From Luteolibacter sp. (GTDB lineage Bacteria > Verrucomicrobiota > Verrucomicrobiia > Verrucomicrobiales > Akkermansiaceae), in contig JAJTHK010000044.1 in NCBI GenBank assembly GCA_021298895.1, positions 1 to 43,886 of the forward strand: a stretch of 43,886 nucleotides of DNA, in the 5' to 3' direction. The notes under the pieces were generated by a model. The model worked only from the letters and a program-made list of their open reading frames with translations. It had not been told where the DNA came from and did not search any database. Shown piece by piece: positions 9,922 to 20,176 of the stretch; the first letter of the stretch is position 1, and the number at the start of each line of letters is the position of its first letter. A program made the position numbers and the translations under genes.

Positions 9922-10017
9922 ACCTTTGTAATTTTACCTGCTATCTTCTCGGATTCTCCCTTGCACCATCGTGCACAAACCGCTTCTTTACCCGCAGTTA
10001 ATTCACCTAATCTTATC

Positions 10018-11148
10018 ATGTCAGAATACGCACGCGGCCTAGAAGGGGTCATCGCAAACGAATCATCACTCAGCAATGTCATTGGAAACATCGGCGAGCT
10101 GAGCTACGTGGGCTATCATATTGATGATCTCGTCGAAAACTGCTGCTATGAGGAAATCATCTTCCTACTGCATCACAACCGCCTTCCAAAACGTGATGAG
10201 CTCGCAACATTTTCGGCAAAACTTCGTAACGACCGCGATCTACCAGCGGCCGTTATCAATTTTTTAAAAACCGCTCCCAAAGATGCGTCACCCATGGACG
10301 TGCTTCGCACAGCTGTCTCCATGTTAGGTTTGTACGACAAACGCGCTACCATTGGCGAACCGAATATCGAAGCCAACTCAGCCATCGCTCTTTCCCTCTG
10401 TGCGAAATCCGCAACCATCGTCGCTGCTTACCATCGCTTCCGCAATGGTCTCGAACTACCTCCGATCCGCACGGATCTCACCGAGGCTCAACATTTCCTC
10501 TACCTCATCAACGGCGAAGTTCCCAGCGACACCGCTGCACGCATCCTTGATGTTGCGCTCATCCTTCATGCCGACCACGGCATGAATGCTTCCACCTTTT
10601 CCGCGCGCGTGACTGTCGCCACCCTTTCCGACATGTATTCCGCGATCACCTCAGCAATTGGAACCCTCAAAGGACCTCTCCATGGTGGTGCAAACGAAGG
10701 CGTCATTCACATGCTCCAAGACATTGGCGATCTCGATAAAGTCGATGCCTTCGTCGAAGGAAAACTGGAGCGTAAGGAAAAAATCATGGGCATTGGTCAC
10801 CGCGTTTATAAAGTTTTAGATCCGCGTGCGCCACACCTTCGCAAACTTGCGATCCAACTCACTGAAGAACTCGGCGAGCCCAAATGGATTAAAATGTCCG
10901 AGCGAATTGCAGAGATTATGCGCGCGCGTAAAGGCCTCGAGGCGAATGTCGATTTCTATTCCGCCACGGTTTATTACTCACTTGGCATTCCCACCGATCT
11001 TTTCACTCCCATCTTCGCAATCTCCCGCACCTCTGGCTGGACAGCCCATGTGCTTGAGCAACTCCGCGACAACCGCCTCTACCGCCCGCTCACTCTTTAC
11101 ACCGGACCAAAAACCCTCAGCCCGGTTCCTCCCATGGAATCGCGCTAA
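10018..11148 (+). CDS. Citrate synthase family protein
   Basis: MSEYARGLEGVIANESSLS, LHADHGMNASTFSARV, GPLHGGANEGVIHML, IMGIGHRVYKVLDPRAPHL, ISRTSGWTAHVLEQ. Start at internal ATG 10018. Confidence 0.95.
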   Translation: MSEYARGLEGVIANESSLSNVIGNIGELSYVGYHIDDLVENCCYEEIIFLLHHNRLPKRDELATFSAKLRNDRDLPAAVINFLKTAPKDASPMDVLRTAVSMLGLYDKRATIGEPNIEANSAIALSLCAKSATIVAAYHRFRNGLELPPIRTDLTEAQHFLYLINGEVPSDTAARILDVALILHADHGMNASTFSARVTVATLSDMYSAITSAIGTLKGPLHGGANEGVIHMLQDIGDLDKVDAFVEGKLERKEKIMGIGHRVYKVLDPRAPHLRKLAIQLTEELGEPKWIKMSERIAEIMRARKGLEANVDFYSATVYYSLGIPTDLFTPIFAISRTSGWTAHVLEQLRDNRLYRPLTLYTGPKTLSPVPPMESR

Positions 11149-11161
11149 AAGAAATTTACTC

Positions 11162-11455
11162 GTGAAAAAATCCGCACTGTTTCTGTTAGCTATTGGACTC
11201 TCGTCTTGTTCCACACCCAAAGCGGCTATCGTTGAAGAAGCGGCTACCGAGAGCGGACCCAATATCGCACTCACTCAATCTGGCATCGCGCCAATTTCTC
11301 AAAAAGCAGCCAAGCCTACCTTGCCGATCGCTCGCAACACGGGCCTGCGCCTACCAGATATGTTAGGACTACCCCAAGATGAGCAACTCCGCTCCGCCCC
11401 GAGCAGCCAAAAAGACGGCAAAGCCACCGTGATTGCTCGCCCGCCGGAGGAGTGA
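11162..11455 (+). CDS. Small putative lipoprotein
   Basis: GTG start at 11162 gives VKKSALFLLAIGLSSCSTPKAAIVEEAA..., an N-terminal hydrophobic segment with lipobox-like LSSC. In frame within ORF track 10826-11455. Confidence 0.7.
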   Translation: MKKSALFLLAIGLSSCSTPKAAIVEEAATESGPNIALTQSGIAPISQKAAKPTLPIARNTGLRLPDMLGLPQDEQLRSAPSSQKDGKATVIARPPEE

Positions 11456-11466
11456 TCTAACAATTT

Positions 11467-12063
11467 TTAATTTGCTCTACGATAGCTTTGAACGCCATCT
11501 GCAATTCCGCGGGCGACTGCATCTCGGAACCAAGCGGTTTTCATGCGACTGCGCTCGTTAGAATTACTAACAAATCCACCTTCAACTAAAACAGCCGGCA
11601 TCTTGGTGTTTCGGATCACGTAGTAACGGGCGTATTTGACCCCACGATCGTTAACTTTCACTCGGCTCATAATGCCTTTGTGCACATCCTTAGCAAGTTG
11701 ATGACTGGGTTGATTGTAATAAAACGTTTCGATACCGCTAACTTGTTGTTTCCAAGTGTAGTTGTAATGGATGCTGATAAAAATCGCGTTGCGGGTTTTG
11801 TTAGCCATTTGCATCCGGCCGGGAAGAGAAACGAAGTAGTCACTGCGACGGGTTAAAATCGTGTTATAACCCATTTTTTTCAAATGAGCCTCGAGACGAA
11901 TCGAAGTGTCTAAAGCGAGGTGTTTTTCGTAAACCCGCCCCCATTGACCGCCTTTATCATGCCCACCATGTCCCGGATCGATGATGACCGTCCGGAAATT
12001 ATACCCGCTCGCAACCAGAGAAAACGCCAGTCCGAGCAAAGCTGTGATGATAGTGCGCTTCAT
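11467..12063 (-). CDS. N-acetylmuramoyl-L-alanine amidase (Amidase_3 family)
   Basis: VIIDPGHGGHDKGGQWGRVYEKHLALDTSIRL, FISIHYNY, PAVLVEGGFVSNSNER; signal peptide. Confidence 0.92.
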   Translation of the reverse strand: MKRTIITALLGLAFSLVASGYNFRTVIIDPGHGGHDKGGQWGRVYEKHLALDTSIRLEAHLKKMGYNTILTRRSDYFVSLPGRMQMANKTRNAIFISIHYNYTWKQQVSGIETFYYNQPSHQLAKDVHKGIMSRVKVNDRGVKYARYYVIRNTKMPAVLVEGGFVSNSNERSRMKTAWFRDAVARGIADGVQSYRRAN

Positions 12064-12123
12064 GATGCTTAGCTCAAGATGATTAAGATTTGTTGACTAT
12101 TTATTCGGCAGTGTAAAGACATA

Positions 12124-12154
12124 TTCAATGGTTCTAGTCCCGCAAACCATTGAA
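12124..12154 (-). terminator. Candidate stem-loop terminator downstream of the 12164-13036 CDS
   Basis: Perfect 10-bp inverted repeat TTCAATGGTT / AACCATTGAA with 11-nt loop; no strong poly-T tract. Confidence 0.5.
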
Positions 12155-12163
12155 GTTTCTGAA

Positions 12164-13036
12164 TCAAGGACGATCGGAAATTTTACGAATTTTGGCGCGT
12201 TCTTTGGCAACTGAGACGGGATCATACAAAATGCTGTTAACAACCCTTACCGATCCATCGCCATAAGCCATCATCACAGGGTCTCCTTTGGCGGGAGCTT
12301 GATGAATGTCTCTTTTGACCATTTTCCCATCTGAATCAATTTCGCAATGCACCCACATTGCTGGAGTACTGAGAAACATGACGTGCATGTGCCGTTGGCC
12401 GTCTAAACTAACCATAGGTTTACGCAGCGTAAGCATATCTCCTAATAGAAACGTGCGCAAAGGAACCCCGGAGGCCCCATCTGCGACCTGCGCGTAAATT
12501 TGATTTTTCTGCCCGTTGGAAGAGGTAAGTATCTTCATTTCCCGCGTTCCGGTGACTCTTTTATTATCACTGATGCCGACTTTTTGGCTCCAATAAGTGC
12601 GTCCCGGAATCAGGTTAAACAGAAGTCGATTGGTGGTGGCACTACTGAATCTTTTTTGCGGATCTGTGATGGATGCGAACACGGCAAAATTTCCCTGTGT
12701 GTTTAGGAGAAAATATTCCGTGAGATCGACCTGCTTAGCGAGAGATTCACCCGCTTTGATTTTCATGGCGCCAAAGGTGTTTGGCTTCAAAATCGAGACA
12801 GGATTACCTTGATTATTGGTGACAACAAATGTGAGCCATGGCTGTGCAGTCGATCCTGCAAGAGTAAGTTCTTGGCCAGTGTGGTTGGTCACGATCACTT
12901 CAGCGATCACCGATTCGCCCGCGATGAATTCACGCTTATTGATGCTAATAGAGGTAGCGATCTGCGCATGAACACAGGCACAAGAGAACAGCAGAACCGC
13001 TGAAACATGAAGAGTTTTGAAAGTAGACCGTAACAT
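12164..13036 (-). CDS. Secreted hypothetical protein
   Basis: Signal peptide-like N-terminus (MLRSTFKTLHVSAVLLFSCACVHAQ) and a beta-rich domain (SINKREFIAGESVIAEVIVTNHTGQELTLAGS). Confidence 0.75.
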   Translation of the reverse strand: MLRSTFKTLHVSAVLLFSCACVHAQIATSISINKREFIAGESVIAEVIVTNHTGQELTLAGSTAQPWLTFVVTNNQGNPVSILKPNTFGAMKIKAGESLAKQVDLTEYFLLNTQGNFAVFASITDPQKRFSSATTNRLLFNLIPGRTYWSQKVGISDNKRVTGTREMKILTSSNGQKNQIYAQVADGASGVPLRTFLLGDMLTLRKPMVSLDGQRHMHVMFLSTPAMWVHCEIDSDGKMVKRDIHQAPAKGDPVMMAYGDGSVRVVNSILYDPVSVAKERAKIRKISDRP

Positions 13037-13118
13037 TTAGTCAGCAACATAGCGTTACAGATACAGCCGTCAATCTAACGAACTGCATAGAATTACCATT
13101 TCTCTTCGTTTTCTCCTT

Positions 13119-13907
13119 TTATTTGTCGCGTTCTCCTAGCGGGCGGACCCACATATTGCGGAATTCGATAGGGTCGCCATGAAACTGGAGCTTGATCGGC
13201 CCTTTTTCTGGGTGGGTCTCAGGATACTTGGAAAGACTCCGATACCCTGACACACCATGGAAAGCTTCGCCATTTTGCACCACCACGCCGTTGTGAATCA
13301 CGGTCACCTTGGCTGGGGCTTGGAATTTTCCGTCTACATATAAAGGAGGCACGAAAGTGATGTCGTAACTGTTCCACTCGCCCTGAGGAGAGGTGGCGTT
13401 GGCTAACGGTGGCAATTGCCCATAAAGCGAAGCGGCTTGGCCGTCAGGATAGGTTTTATTGTTGTGACTCTGCAATATTTGGACTTCATAAAGTCCCATG
13501 ATGAAAACACCGCTGTTGCCTCCACCCTGGCCGTTCACTTTGCGTTCAGCTGGAAGACGCCATTCAAAATGCATCTGAATGGCACCGAATTCCTCTTTTG
13601 AGGTAATATCTCTGCCCTTTGCAATCATCACTCCGTCACGCACCTCCCATGGCGCGGGTCCGTCTTTGCACTTCCATGCATCGGTGCTTTTCCCATCGAT
13701 CAAAACCACCGCATCGGACGGCGGTTTCACGATCACAGCCCCACCAGCTTCTACCACGCGTGGCTGCGGGCGATCTGGATCATGCACGTGATACGGGGTC
13801 CCGGGAATAATCGGTGTATCTTTGAAACCCGCGGGTTTATCTTGGGCTTGCGCGCTACCAAGAACCAATAAGCACCCACCAAATAATGACCAATTGTTCA
13901 ATTTCAT
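13119..13907 (-). CDS. DUF1080 (3-keto-disaccharide hydrolase-like) domain protein
   Basis: Signal peptide; VLIDGKSTDAWKCKDGPAPWEVRDGVMIA, GNSGVFIMGLYEVQILQSHNNKTYPDGQAASLYGQLPP. Confidence 0.88.
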   Translation of the reverse strand: MKLNNWSLFGGCLLVLGSAQAQDKPAGFKDTPIIPGTPYHVHDPDRPQPRVVEAGGAVIVKPPSDAVVLIDGKSTDAWKCKDGPAPWEVRDGVMIAKGRDITSKEEFGAIQMHFEWRLPAERKVNGQGGGNSGVFIMGLYEVQILQSHNNKTYPDGQAASLYGQLPPLANATSPQGEWNSYDITFVPPLYVDGKFQAPAKVTVIHNGVVVQNGEAFHGVSGYRSLSKYPETHPEKGPIKLQFHGDPIEFRNMWVRPLGERDK

Positions 13908-14014
13908 ATCGCATTAAACCGCCATTCATCGCCTAAACTTTCAAGATTCTTTTTTAGACAAATAACGAAAGCAGGTTGCCGCCAGTCCATAACCATGGCT
14001 TATTGCGGCACGCC

Positions 14015-15022
14015 ATGGCCACCTTCACTGCCACTTCGCCTAACAACGATCAGTTTCCCTTCGAACTAGTCCGACCCGACTTGGAAAAAGTCGAGATCGC
14101 AATCCGTGCTCAAGTTCGGGATTTCGACTCCGCGGTTGAGCCCTACATCACTTACATCTGCAACACCGCCGGCAAACGTATCCGCCCTGCGCTGGCGATT
14201 TTGGTCGGCGGCGCAAATGGCGAGGTGACCGAAGACCATCGCAAGATTGGTGTGATTCTCGAACTCATTCACATGGCGACCCTAGTGCATGACGACATCA
14301 TCGATGGTGCCATCGCGCGTCGCTCGATGCCCACAGCAAATGCGAAATGGGGCAATGCGCTCGCGGTATTGCTTGGCGACGCGCTGTTTTCCCATGCGCT
14401 AACTTTGGCAACGGACTTCAACTCCATCGAGATTTGCAAAAAAGTCGGCCAAGCCGCACGTGAAGTTTGCCAGGGTGAAATCATCCAAACTCAAAGGAGA
14501 TTTGATCTGACCTTGTCGAAGAAAGATTATTTCCAAGTCATCGAAATGAAAACCGGAGCGTTATTCGCTGCCGCCACAGGCCTCGCCGCCGCGGTTTCTG
14601 GCTTGAGCGCGGAACAAGAAGCCGCGCTGGCATCCTACGGAATGAAGCTTGGCACCGCATATCAGATTTATGACGACTGCCTGGATCTGGTCGGATCAGA
14701 GGAAATTGTCGGAAAAACCCTGCGCACCGATCTCGCGAAGGGAAAGCTCACACTGCCGATTTTAAACTTGTTAGAAGCTTCTTCCGAACAACAGCGCGAA
14801 GAGATCAATCGTCGTATCCTTGCTGAAGAAGAATTTGATCTACCAACTCTAACAGGTTTTGCTGAATACGACGATGCTCTCGCCCGCGCCGTGAACACCG
14901 CTGTTGAATTGTTAGAAGAATGTCGAAAAGATATCGCCTTCTTATCAGATTCAGCCTACAAAAAAGCTCTGCTTCAGATCACACATTTCCTGGAGTCGCT
15001 GCTGAAAAATTGCAGGAATTGA
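14015..15022 (+). CDS. Polyprenyl synthetase (trans-isoprenyl diphosphate synthase)
   Basis: Asp-rich motifs LVHDDIIDGAIARR and YDDCLDLVG; GKRIRPALAILVG. Start at ATG 14015. Confidence 0.94.
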   Translation: MATFTATSPNNDQFPFELVRPDLEKVEIAIRAQVRDFDSAVEPYITYICNTAGKRIRPALAILVGGANGEVTEDHRKIGVILELIHMATLVHDDIIDGAIARRSMPTANAKWGNALAVLLGDALFSHALTLATDFNSIEICKKVGQAAREVCQGEIIQTQRRFDLTLSKKDYFQVIEMKTGALFAAATGLAAAVSGLSAEQEAALASYGMKLGTAYQIYDDCLDLVGSEEIVGKTLRTDLAKGKLTLPILNLLEASSEQQREEINRRILAEEEFDLPTLTGFAEYDDALARAVNTAVELLEECRKDIAFLSDSAYKKALLQITHFLESLLKNCRN

Positions 15023-15050
15023 TAGGCTTTGGTTGCCACAAAAATTTGAC

Positions 15051-15218
15051 CACGGATTGCACGGATTACACAGAATGGTTGTTGCCATAATAACTATCTG
15101 ATTTTGATTGTAATCTTCACTCCGTGAATTGACTCCATTTAATTACGTCCAAGCTAAGACGGCTTCGCCATAACTGAAACTCATAAACATTCGTTCTGCT
15201 TTCTGTGCTCTCCGTGGT
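15051..15218. repeat. Imperfect inverted 9-nt-period repeats between convergent genes
   Basis: CACGGATTG CACGGATTA CACAGAATG (15051-15077) and TTCTGTGCT CTCCGTGGT (15201-15218). Confidence 0.5.
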
Positions 15219-15235
15219 TAAATTTCTTTTCCCAC

Positions 15236-15859
15236 TCAAGCCGACTTGAGATCCTTGTTCTCAAAATGCAGGAAGTGATCCCAGCTTTCATCACCCAAGC
15301 CATTTTCCTGCAATCCATATAGCGGACGCCAACGTGGAGCGAAAGGCTTTCCTGCAGGGTGCATTCCGGCTTCGTGTGGAAGTTTGTTGGCTTTGCGGGT
15401 GTTGCACTTGACGCACGAGGCCACGATGTTGTCCCAAGTCGTTTTACCGCCCTTGTCGCGTGGAATGACGTGATCCAAGTTCAGCTTGTTCTCAGGTAGA
15501 ACTTTTTCACAATACTGACAGGTAAACTTGTCCCGCAGGAAAACATTACGACGTGTAAACTTCACCTCCAAGCGTGGTAAGCGATCATAAATTCCTAATA
15601 CAATGATTTTAGGAACACGCAACGCAAGCCTCACACTGTGAATCATTTCATCGCAAACCCGTTGCTGCGAATAACCGATCCATGAAATCAAATCGTGAGT
15701 CGTGAATTTTTCATCGCCCTCCACCTGCACAACTTGTGCATGCCCTAAGCAAAGCAAATGCACGGCACGTCGCGCCGAGCAAGTATGAACCGGTTGCCAA
15801 TAACGGTTCAACACCAGCACAGGTAATTCAAGAGGCTCGCTCATATCCTTTCCCAGCAA
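15236..15859 (-). CDS. HNH endonuclease family protein
   Basis: RDKFTCQYCEKVLPENKLNLDHVIPRDKGGKTTWDNIVASCVKCNTRKANK. Confidence 0.93.
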   Translation of the reverse strand: MLGKDMSEPLELPVLVLNRYWQPVHTCSARRAVHLLCLGHAQVVQVEGDEKFTTHDLISWIGYSQQRVCDEMIHSVRLALRVPKIIVLGIYDRLPRLEVKFTRRNVFLRDKFTCQYCEKVLPENKLNLDHVIPRDKGGKTTWDNIVASCVKCNTRKANKLPHEAGMHPAGKPFAPRWRPLYGLQENGLGDESWDHFLHFENKDLKSA

Positions 15860-15964
15860 AACGCTGACAAGCTAACAAACCCTCGCGTTCGATCAACCGA
15901 AAAGACACCGAACAGCCACATTCAGCCAAATGTCATGCTGATAATGTCGAAAACCGACCACCCA

Positions 15965-18900
15965 TCAGTTCCGCCGACGGCGCAACAAAAGCAGAACACC
16001 AAGACAACCCAAGAGCGCAGCTCGGGGCTCGGGGATTGCCGCAGCAACAACAAGTTGCAAGCTGCCATTCTGGAAATAGGCAATACGACCGCCGCTGATA
16101 TTGAGGGCATTTTCCAAACCAAAGTTTTCGAGATTCGCGGAGTTGAGCGTGCCGGTGATGAGCGTATAAGTGCCGTTACTGATCGTTCCCCAATCCACAG
16201 CTGCGCCATTAGCACGCAGGTTGTCGATACCGAAGCCCGTAGCTGCGAAACTGATGGTCGTGGCTGCAAGTGAATCCGCGCTGTTGACGGCAAGAAAAAG
16301 ATCAAACAAGGAACCCCCTCCCAAGACCACATCGTCCACCGTTCCGCCGCCAGCAAGCGTCGCGGTATCGCTAACCGTCACATCGCTGACGAGCGATCCA
16401 GAAACAAACAAAGTTCCCGCAGAAACCAAGGTGGCGCCAGTGTAGGTGTTGACGGCGCTGAGAGTTAGAATACCAGCCCCATCCTTAACCAGCCTGCCCG
16501 AACCGCTGATGGCGGTGGTAGAGACCGTGGTATTGCCGTCGCCGCCGAAAGTGACGTCCTGCGTGAGCGTGGTAGCAATGCCGCCTGTTAGAGTGAGCGC
16601 GGTGCTGGCGTTCGAGTTGATCCGCGCGCCGCTGGCACCGATGGTGATCAGCCCGCCGTAGGTGTTGCTGCCGGAATGGTTGCGCAGAGCGCCTCCGTTG
16701 GAGATGCCGGTGCCGGTGATCGAGAGAGCTTCTGCACCGACGGTGATGTCGAGAGGCGTTACCGCGTTGGTTTGGGACAGTTCCAGGGCGGCGCCACCTT
16801 GGACGATTGTTCCGCCAGCGGTCGTGCCCAAACCGGAGGCGTTGGCTAGGCGAAGCACACCCTGCTGGATGTAGGTGGCTACGGTGGAAGTATTGCTTCC
16901 ACCGAGAACCAAGGTGCCTTCCCCTGCCTTGGCAAAGGAACCACTACCGGAAACCCCTAGATTTGCATTCAACGTCATTGTGCCGGTGAAGATATTGATG
17001 TTCAGGGGCTGGTTGCCGTTATTGGTCTTAACTTGGCCGCTGGTTCCATTGATGGTGTAATTGTTGTCGGAACCGCCCGCGTAGAGAACCGTACCGCCAT
17101 TCGTCATGTTCAGACCATTGACACCAAGATCAAGAACATCGCTAGCGCCGCTGTTGACGATCCGGAGCGAGTAGCTGTTCAAGGTGCCCGTCATGGTTCC
17201 ACCGCCGGTCAACTGGTTGACCGCGGTTGTGGCTCCGCCGCCGGCGCCGGCGGTGTAAGAGGTGTAGCTCCCGTACGCCTGCAGAAGGTTGGAGCCGTCC
17301 TTGGCCGCAAAATTTGACCCGACGGTGACGCGTCCTAGAGCTTGGATTCCACTCGCGTCATTGGCGGTGGTCGTGGACACGATGCCCGCTTCCGCGATCG
17401 TCAGGTTGGAGAGCGCGTTAACCGTCAATGCACCCGCATTGGCGATGGTGGCGGCGCTGCTTCCGTCGCGGGAGATGGAGTTGCCGGTGGCCGCGAGGAG
17501 GACGATGGAACTCACAGCCTCGGCGTGAGAACCTCCACGAAGGATGAGGTTGGTGCCGTTGAGGTTCAACGCTTGAGTGGGGAGTTTTGAGCCGTTGTTG
17601 GTGGAATAGTCCAGAACCAAGGTGCCACCGCCGGTGGCCGTGGTGACACCGGCGAAGGTGTTGTCTTGGTTTAGGACCAAGGTGCCGACACCGGACTTGG
17701 TGAAGGTAGTGCCGCTGAGCACCTGGTCCACCGTGAAAGTGTTGGCGGCATTGTGGATGTCGAAGCCTTTGGCGTTGTTGTTTAAAGTCACCGTATGCCC
17801 GATTCCGGAAATACTAGTGAGCGTTGTGCCAGTGATTTGCAGTATGCCACCGTTCATGATCAGGCCGGATGTTCCGCTGCCGAAGTTACCGGCCGCACCG
17901 ACGCTGAGGGTGCCCGCGGTGATCGTGGTGCTGCCGTCGTAGGTGTTGTTACCGGTGAGAACCAGCGTGCCGCCGCCTTCCTTGATCAGACCGGCGGTAC
18001 CGCCGGTGGTTTGTTGGATATTGCCGGAGAGGAGAGCCTTGTTGGCATTGACCACCACGGTGCGGGTGGCGTTGTTGAGGTCGATCCTGTTGGTTAGTTC
18101 GAGAGAATCGTTGGCCGTAGTCGCATTTAGGACTAGTTTGGCTGGCGCGAAGTTGGTGCTTCCCCATTGTATTTCCTGGGAGGCATCATTATTGATCGTG
18201 ATGACCCTCGGCCCGCCAAACGCGCTGAAGCCGACGGCGTTGGAACCGGTACTGGTGATCTGGAATTGCGAGCTGCCGGTGCCCAAATTACGCTGGAAGT
18301 TGCCTGCTCCCAACTCCACCACACCGGTAGTATTGATGGTCAGCGCGCTGGTGCCGCCGGCGGCTCCGATACCGCCTGATAGGGCCGTGGCACTGGATAG
18401 ACGCAAAGTGCCGCCGGTGACCGAGGTCGTGCCAGTGTAACTGTTGACGCCGGATAAGATCAACACACTGGTGCCACTCTTGGTGATGCCGAAGCCTCCG
18501 GAAGCCTGAGTGATGTTTCCCGAGAAGTTGAAGCCTCCTCTGTTGTCGTTACCGCCGGTGCCGTTGCCGGTGAATATAGTTGTCTGATTGAGGATAAGAT
18601 TGGCGGCGATGTTGTAGCGAAAGAACCGGTCATCAGTAGAATCACGGTTGGCATTGAGATTAACCGTGCCCGTAGCACCGTTACCAATCGTCCATCCAGG
18701 TTGAGGAGTTGGTTCCTATGTTGACTGTGAAGCCGGTCGTGCTGTTCGGCGCTGCGCCATTCAATGTCAGAGTGCCCATCGATAGCGAAGATGGGACATC
18801 TATGACGTTCTGGATTCCAGCGACAGAGTTCAGTCTAGATCCCTGGGTGCTGCTCGCAAAGAACATCAGTTCATCGCTCGATCCTGAGTTGAATATCGTG

Positions 18901-19049
18901 CTGCCGCTCCAGTTTGCCGTATTGGCCCAAGACTGATCGCCTAAGCCAGTATTCTGCGTCCAAGTGTATGTGGCAGCATGAACGCTTGAAATCAACAGCA
19001 AGAAGCTGCCGACAAAAAGCAATGAGATGACTGAAAATTTGGGTTTCAT
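15965..19049 (-). pseudogene. Autotransporter-associated beta-strand repeat protein with PEP-CTERM-like anchor, split by one apparent frameshift
   Basis: 18681-19049 encodes signal peptide and N-terminus (MKPKFSVISLLFVGSFLLLISSVHAATYTWTQNTGLGDQSWANTANWSG). The body is in the frame of ORF 15965-18466, with repeats such as GLIKEGGGTLVLTGNNTYDGSTTITAGTLSVGAAG and C-terminus IPEPRAALLGCLGVLLLLRRRRN. The body frame remains open back to about 18715 (PGWTIGNGATGTVNLNANRDSTDDRFFRYN). Confidence 0.85.
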
Positions 19050-19363
19050 GCGTCTAAATTTTCGGAATTGAAATCACATATTGGACCTAGACGATAAAAA
19101 ACCTAATCCACTAGACTCAACCGTCAAAGAAATTTGCTTACGATTTTTTGCATGACTATCCTAAAATAAATATAGTTTCCGCCTCAGAATTGTTTCGATT
19201 TATAATCGGAATGAAAATAAATCCGTATCCCTCCGCGAAGCGCAGGAAGGGAATTGCCGCACGGCTCAGAAAGGAGCCAGTTCACTCTAGTCATTCAAGG
19301 AAGGATTTATTGCCAAAACTCTCGAGCGCTTCGTGCTTTTATTGCTTAAATCTTATCCCTCTC

Positions 19364-20173
19364 TCACAAACCACGTGCCTTCACAGCCAGCCATGCTTCC
19401 TGCATTTCATTGAGGTCTGCTTGTTCCAAATTCTTGCCTCGAGATTTCAACTCTTGCTCCATTGTCCCAAAGCGACGCTCGAATTTTTGGTTCGCTGTCG
19501 CCATCAATACTTCGGGATCGATTTTTCGGTATCGCGCTAGATTCACCACGGAGAAAAGCAAATCGCCGAGTTCTTCTTCGATCTCGTTATCGTTTTTGGA
19601 TTCGATCGCAGCGGCCAGCTCACCGAACTCCTCCTGAATTTTTGAAATCACTCCCGTTTCCTCTGGCCAATCGAAACCCACTTTCGATGCTTTTTTCAGC
19701 AGCTTATTGGCGCGGATCAACGCCGGCAAACCTTTGCCTGTGCCATGTAGATAGGGCACTTCTTTTTCACCTTTTTCGGTGCGCTTGATCGCGTCCCATT
19801 GCTTCAACACCTGATCGGAGTCTTCCGCTGAAGTCTCCCCATAAACATGTGGATGCCGACGCACCAATTTCTCGGAGATTTCCGCCGCCACTTGATAGAG
19901 ATCGAACCTTCCCTGCTCTTCCGCAATCTCGCTGTGGAAAACAACCTGAAGCAACAAGTCCCCTAACTCCTCACGCATGTGCACGTCATCACCGGAGCGG
20001 ATCGCATCGACACATTCATAGGTTTCCTCGATCAGATTCGAGATGATCGATTCATGCGTCTGCTCCGCATCCCATGGACAACCACCCGGCGCACGCAAGC
20101 GATGCATGATCGCGCGCAAACGCTCGATTTGTTTGCTCGGCTCATCGCAATGAATCATCTCGTCATCTGTCAT
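19364..20173 (-). CDS. mazG: Nucleoside triphosphate pyrophosphohydrolase
   Basis: LRAPGGCPWDAEQTHESIISNLIEETYECVDAI, REELGDLLLQVVFHSEIA, EEELGDLLFSVVNLARY. Confidence 0.95.
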   Translation of the reverse strand: MTDDEMIHCDEPSKQIERLRAIMHRLRAPGGCPWDAEQTHESIISNLIEETYECVDAIRSGDDVHMREELGDLLLQVVFHSEIAEEQGRFDLYQVAAEISEKLVRRHPHVYGETSAEDSDQVLKQWDAIKRTEKGEKEVPYLHGTGKGLPALIRANKLLKKASKVGFDWPEETGVISKIQEEFGELAAAIESKNDNEIEEELGDLLFSVVNLARYRKIDPEVLMATANQKFERRFGTMEQELKSRGKNLEQADLNEMQEAWLAVKARGL

Positions 20174-20176
20174 GGT

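Noticed and set aside
16170-18440. Multiple + strand ORFs opposite the autotransporter-repeat gene
   Set aside because: Low-complexity Val/Pro/Ala-rich shadows of Gly/Thr/Asn-rich repeats; the minus strand has the coherent domain and PEP-CTERM-like end.
18460-18687. Separate 75-aa minus-strand ORF in the gap of the autotransporter gene
   Set aside because: It is in a third frame; the body frame translates to protein-like sequence through this region, so a single frameshift explains the gap.
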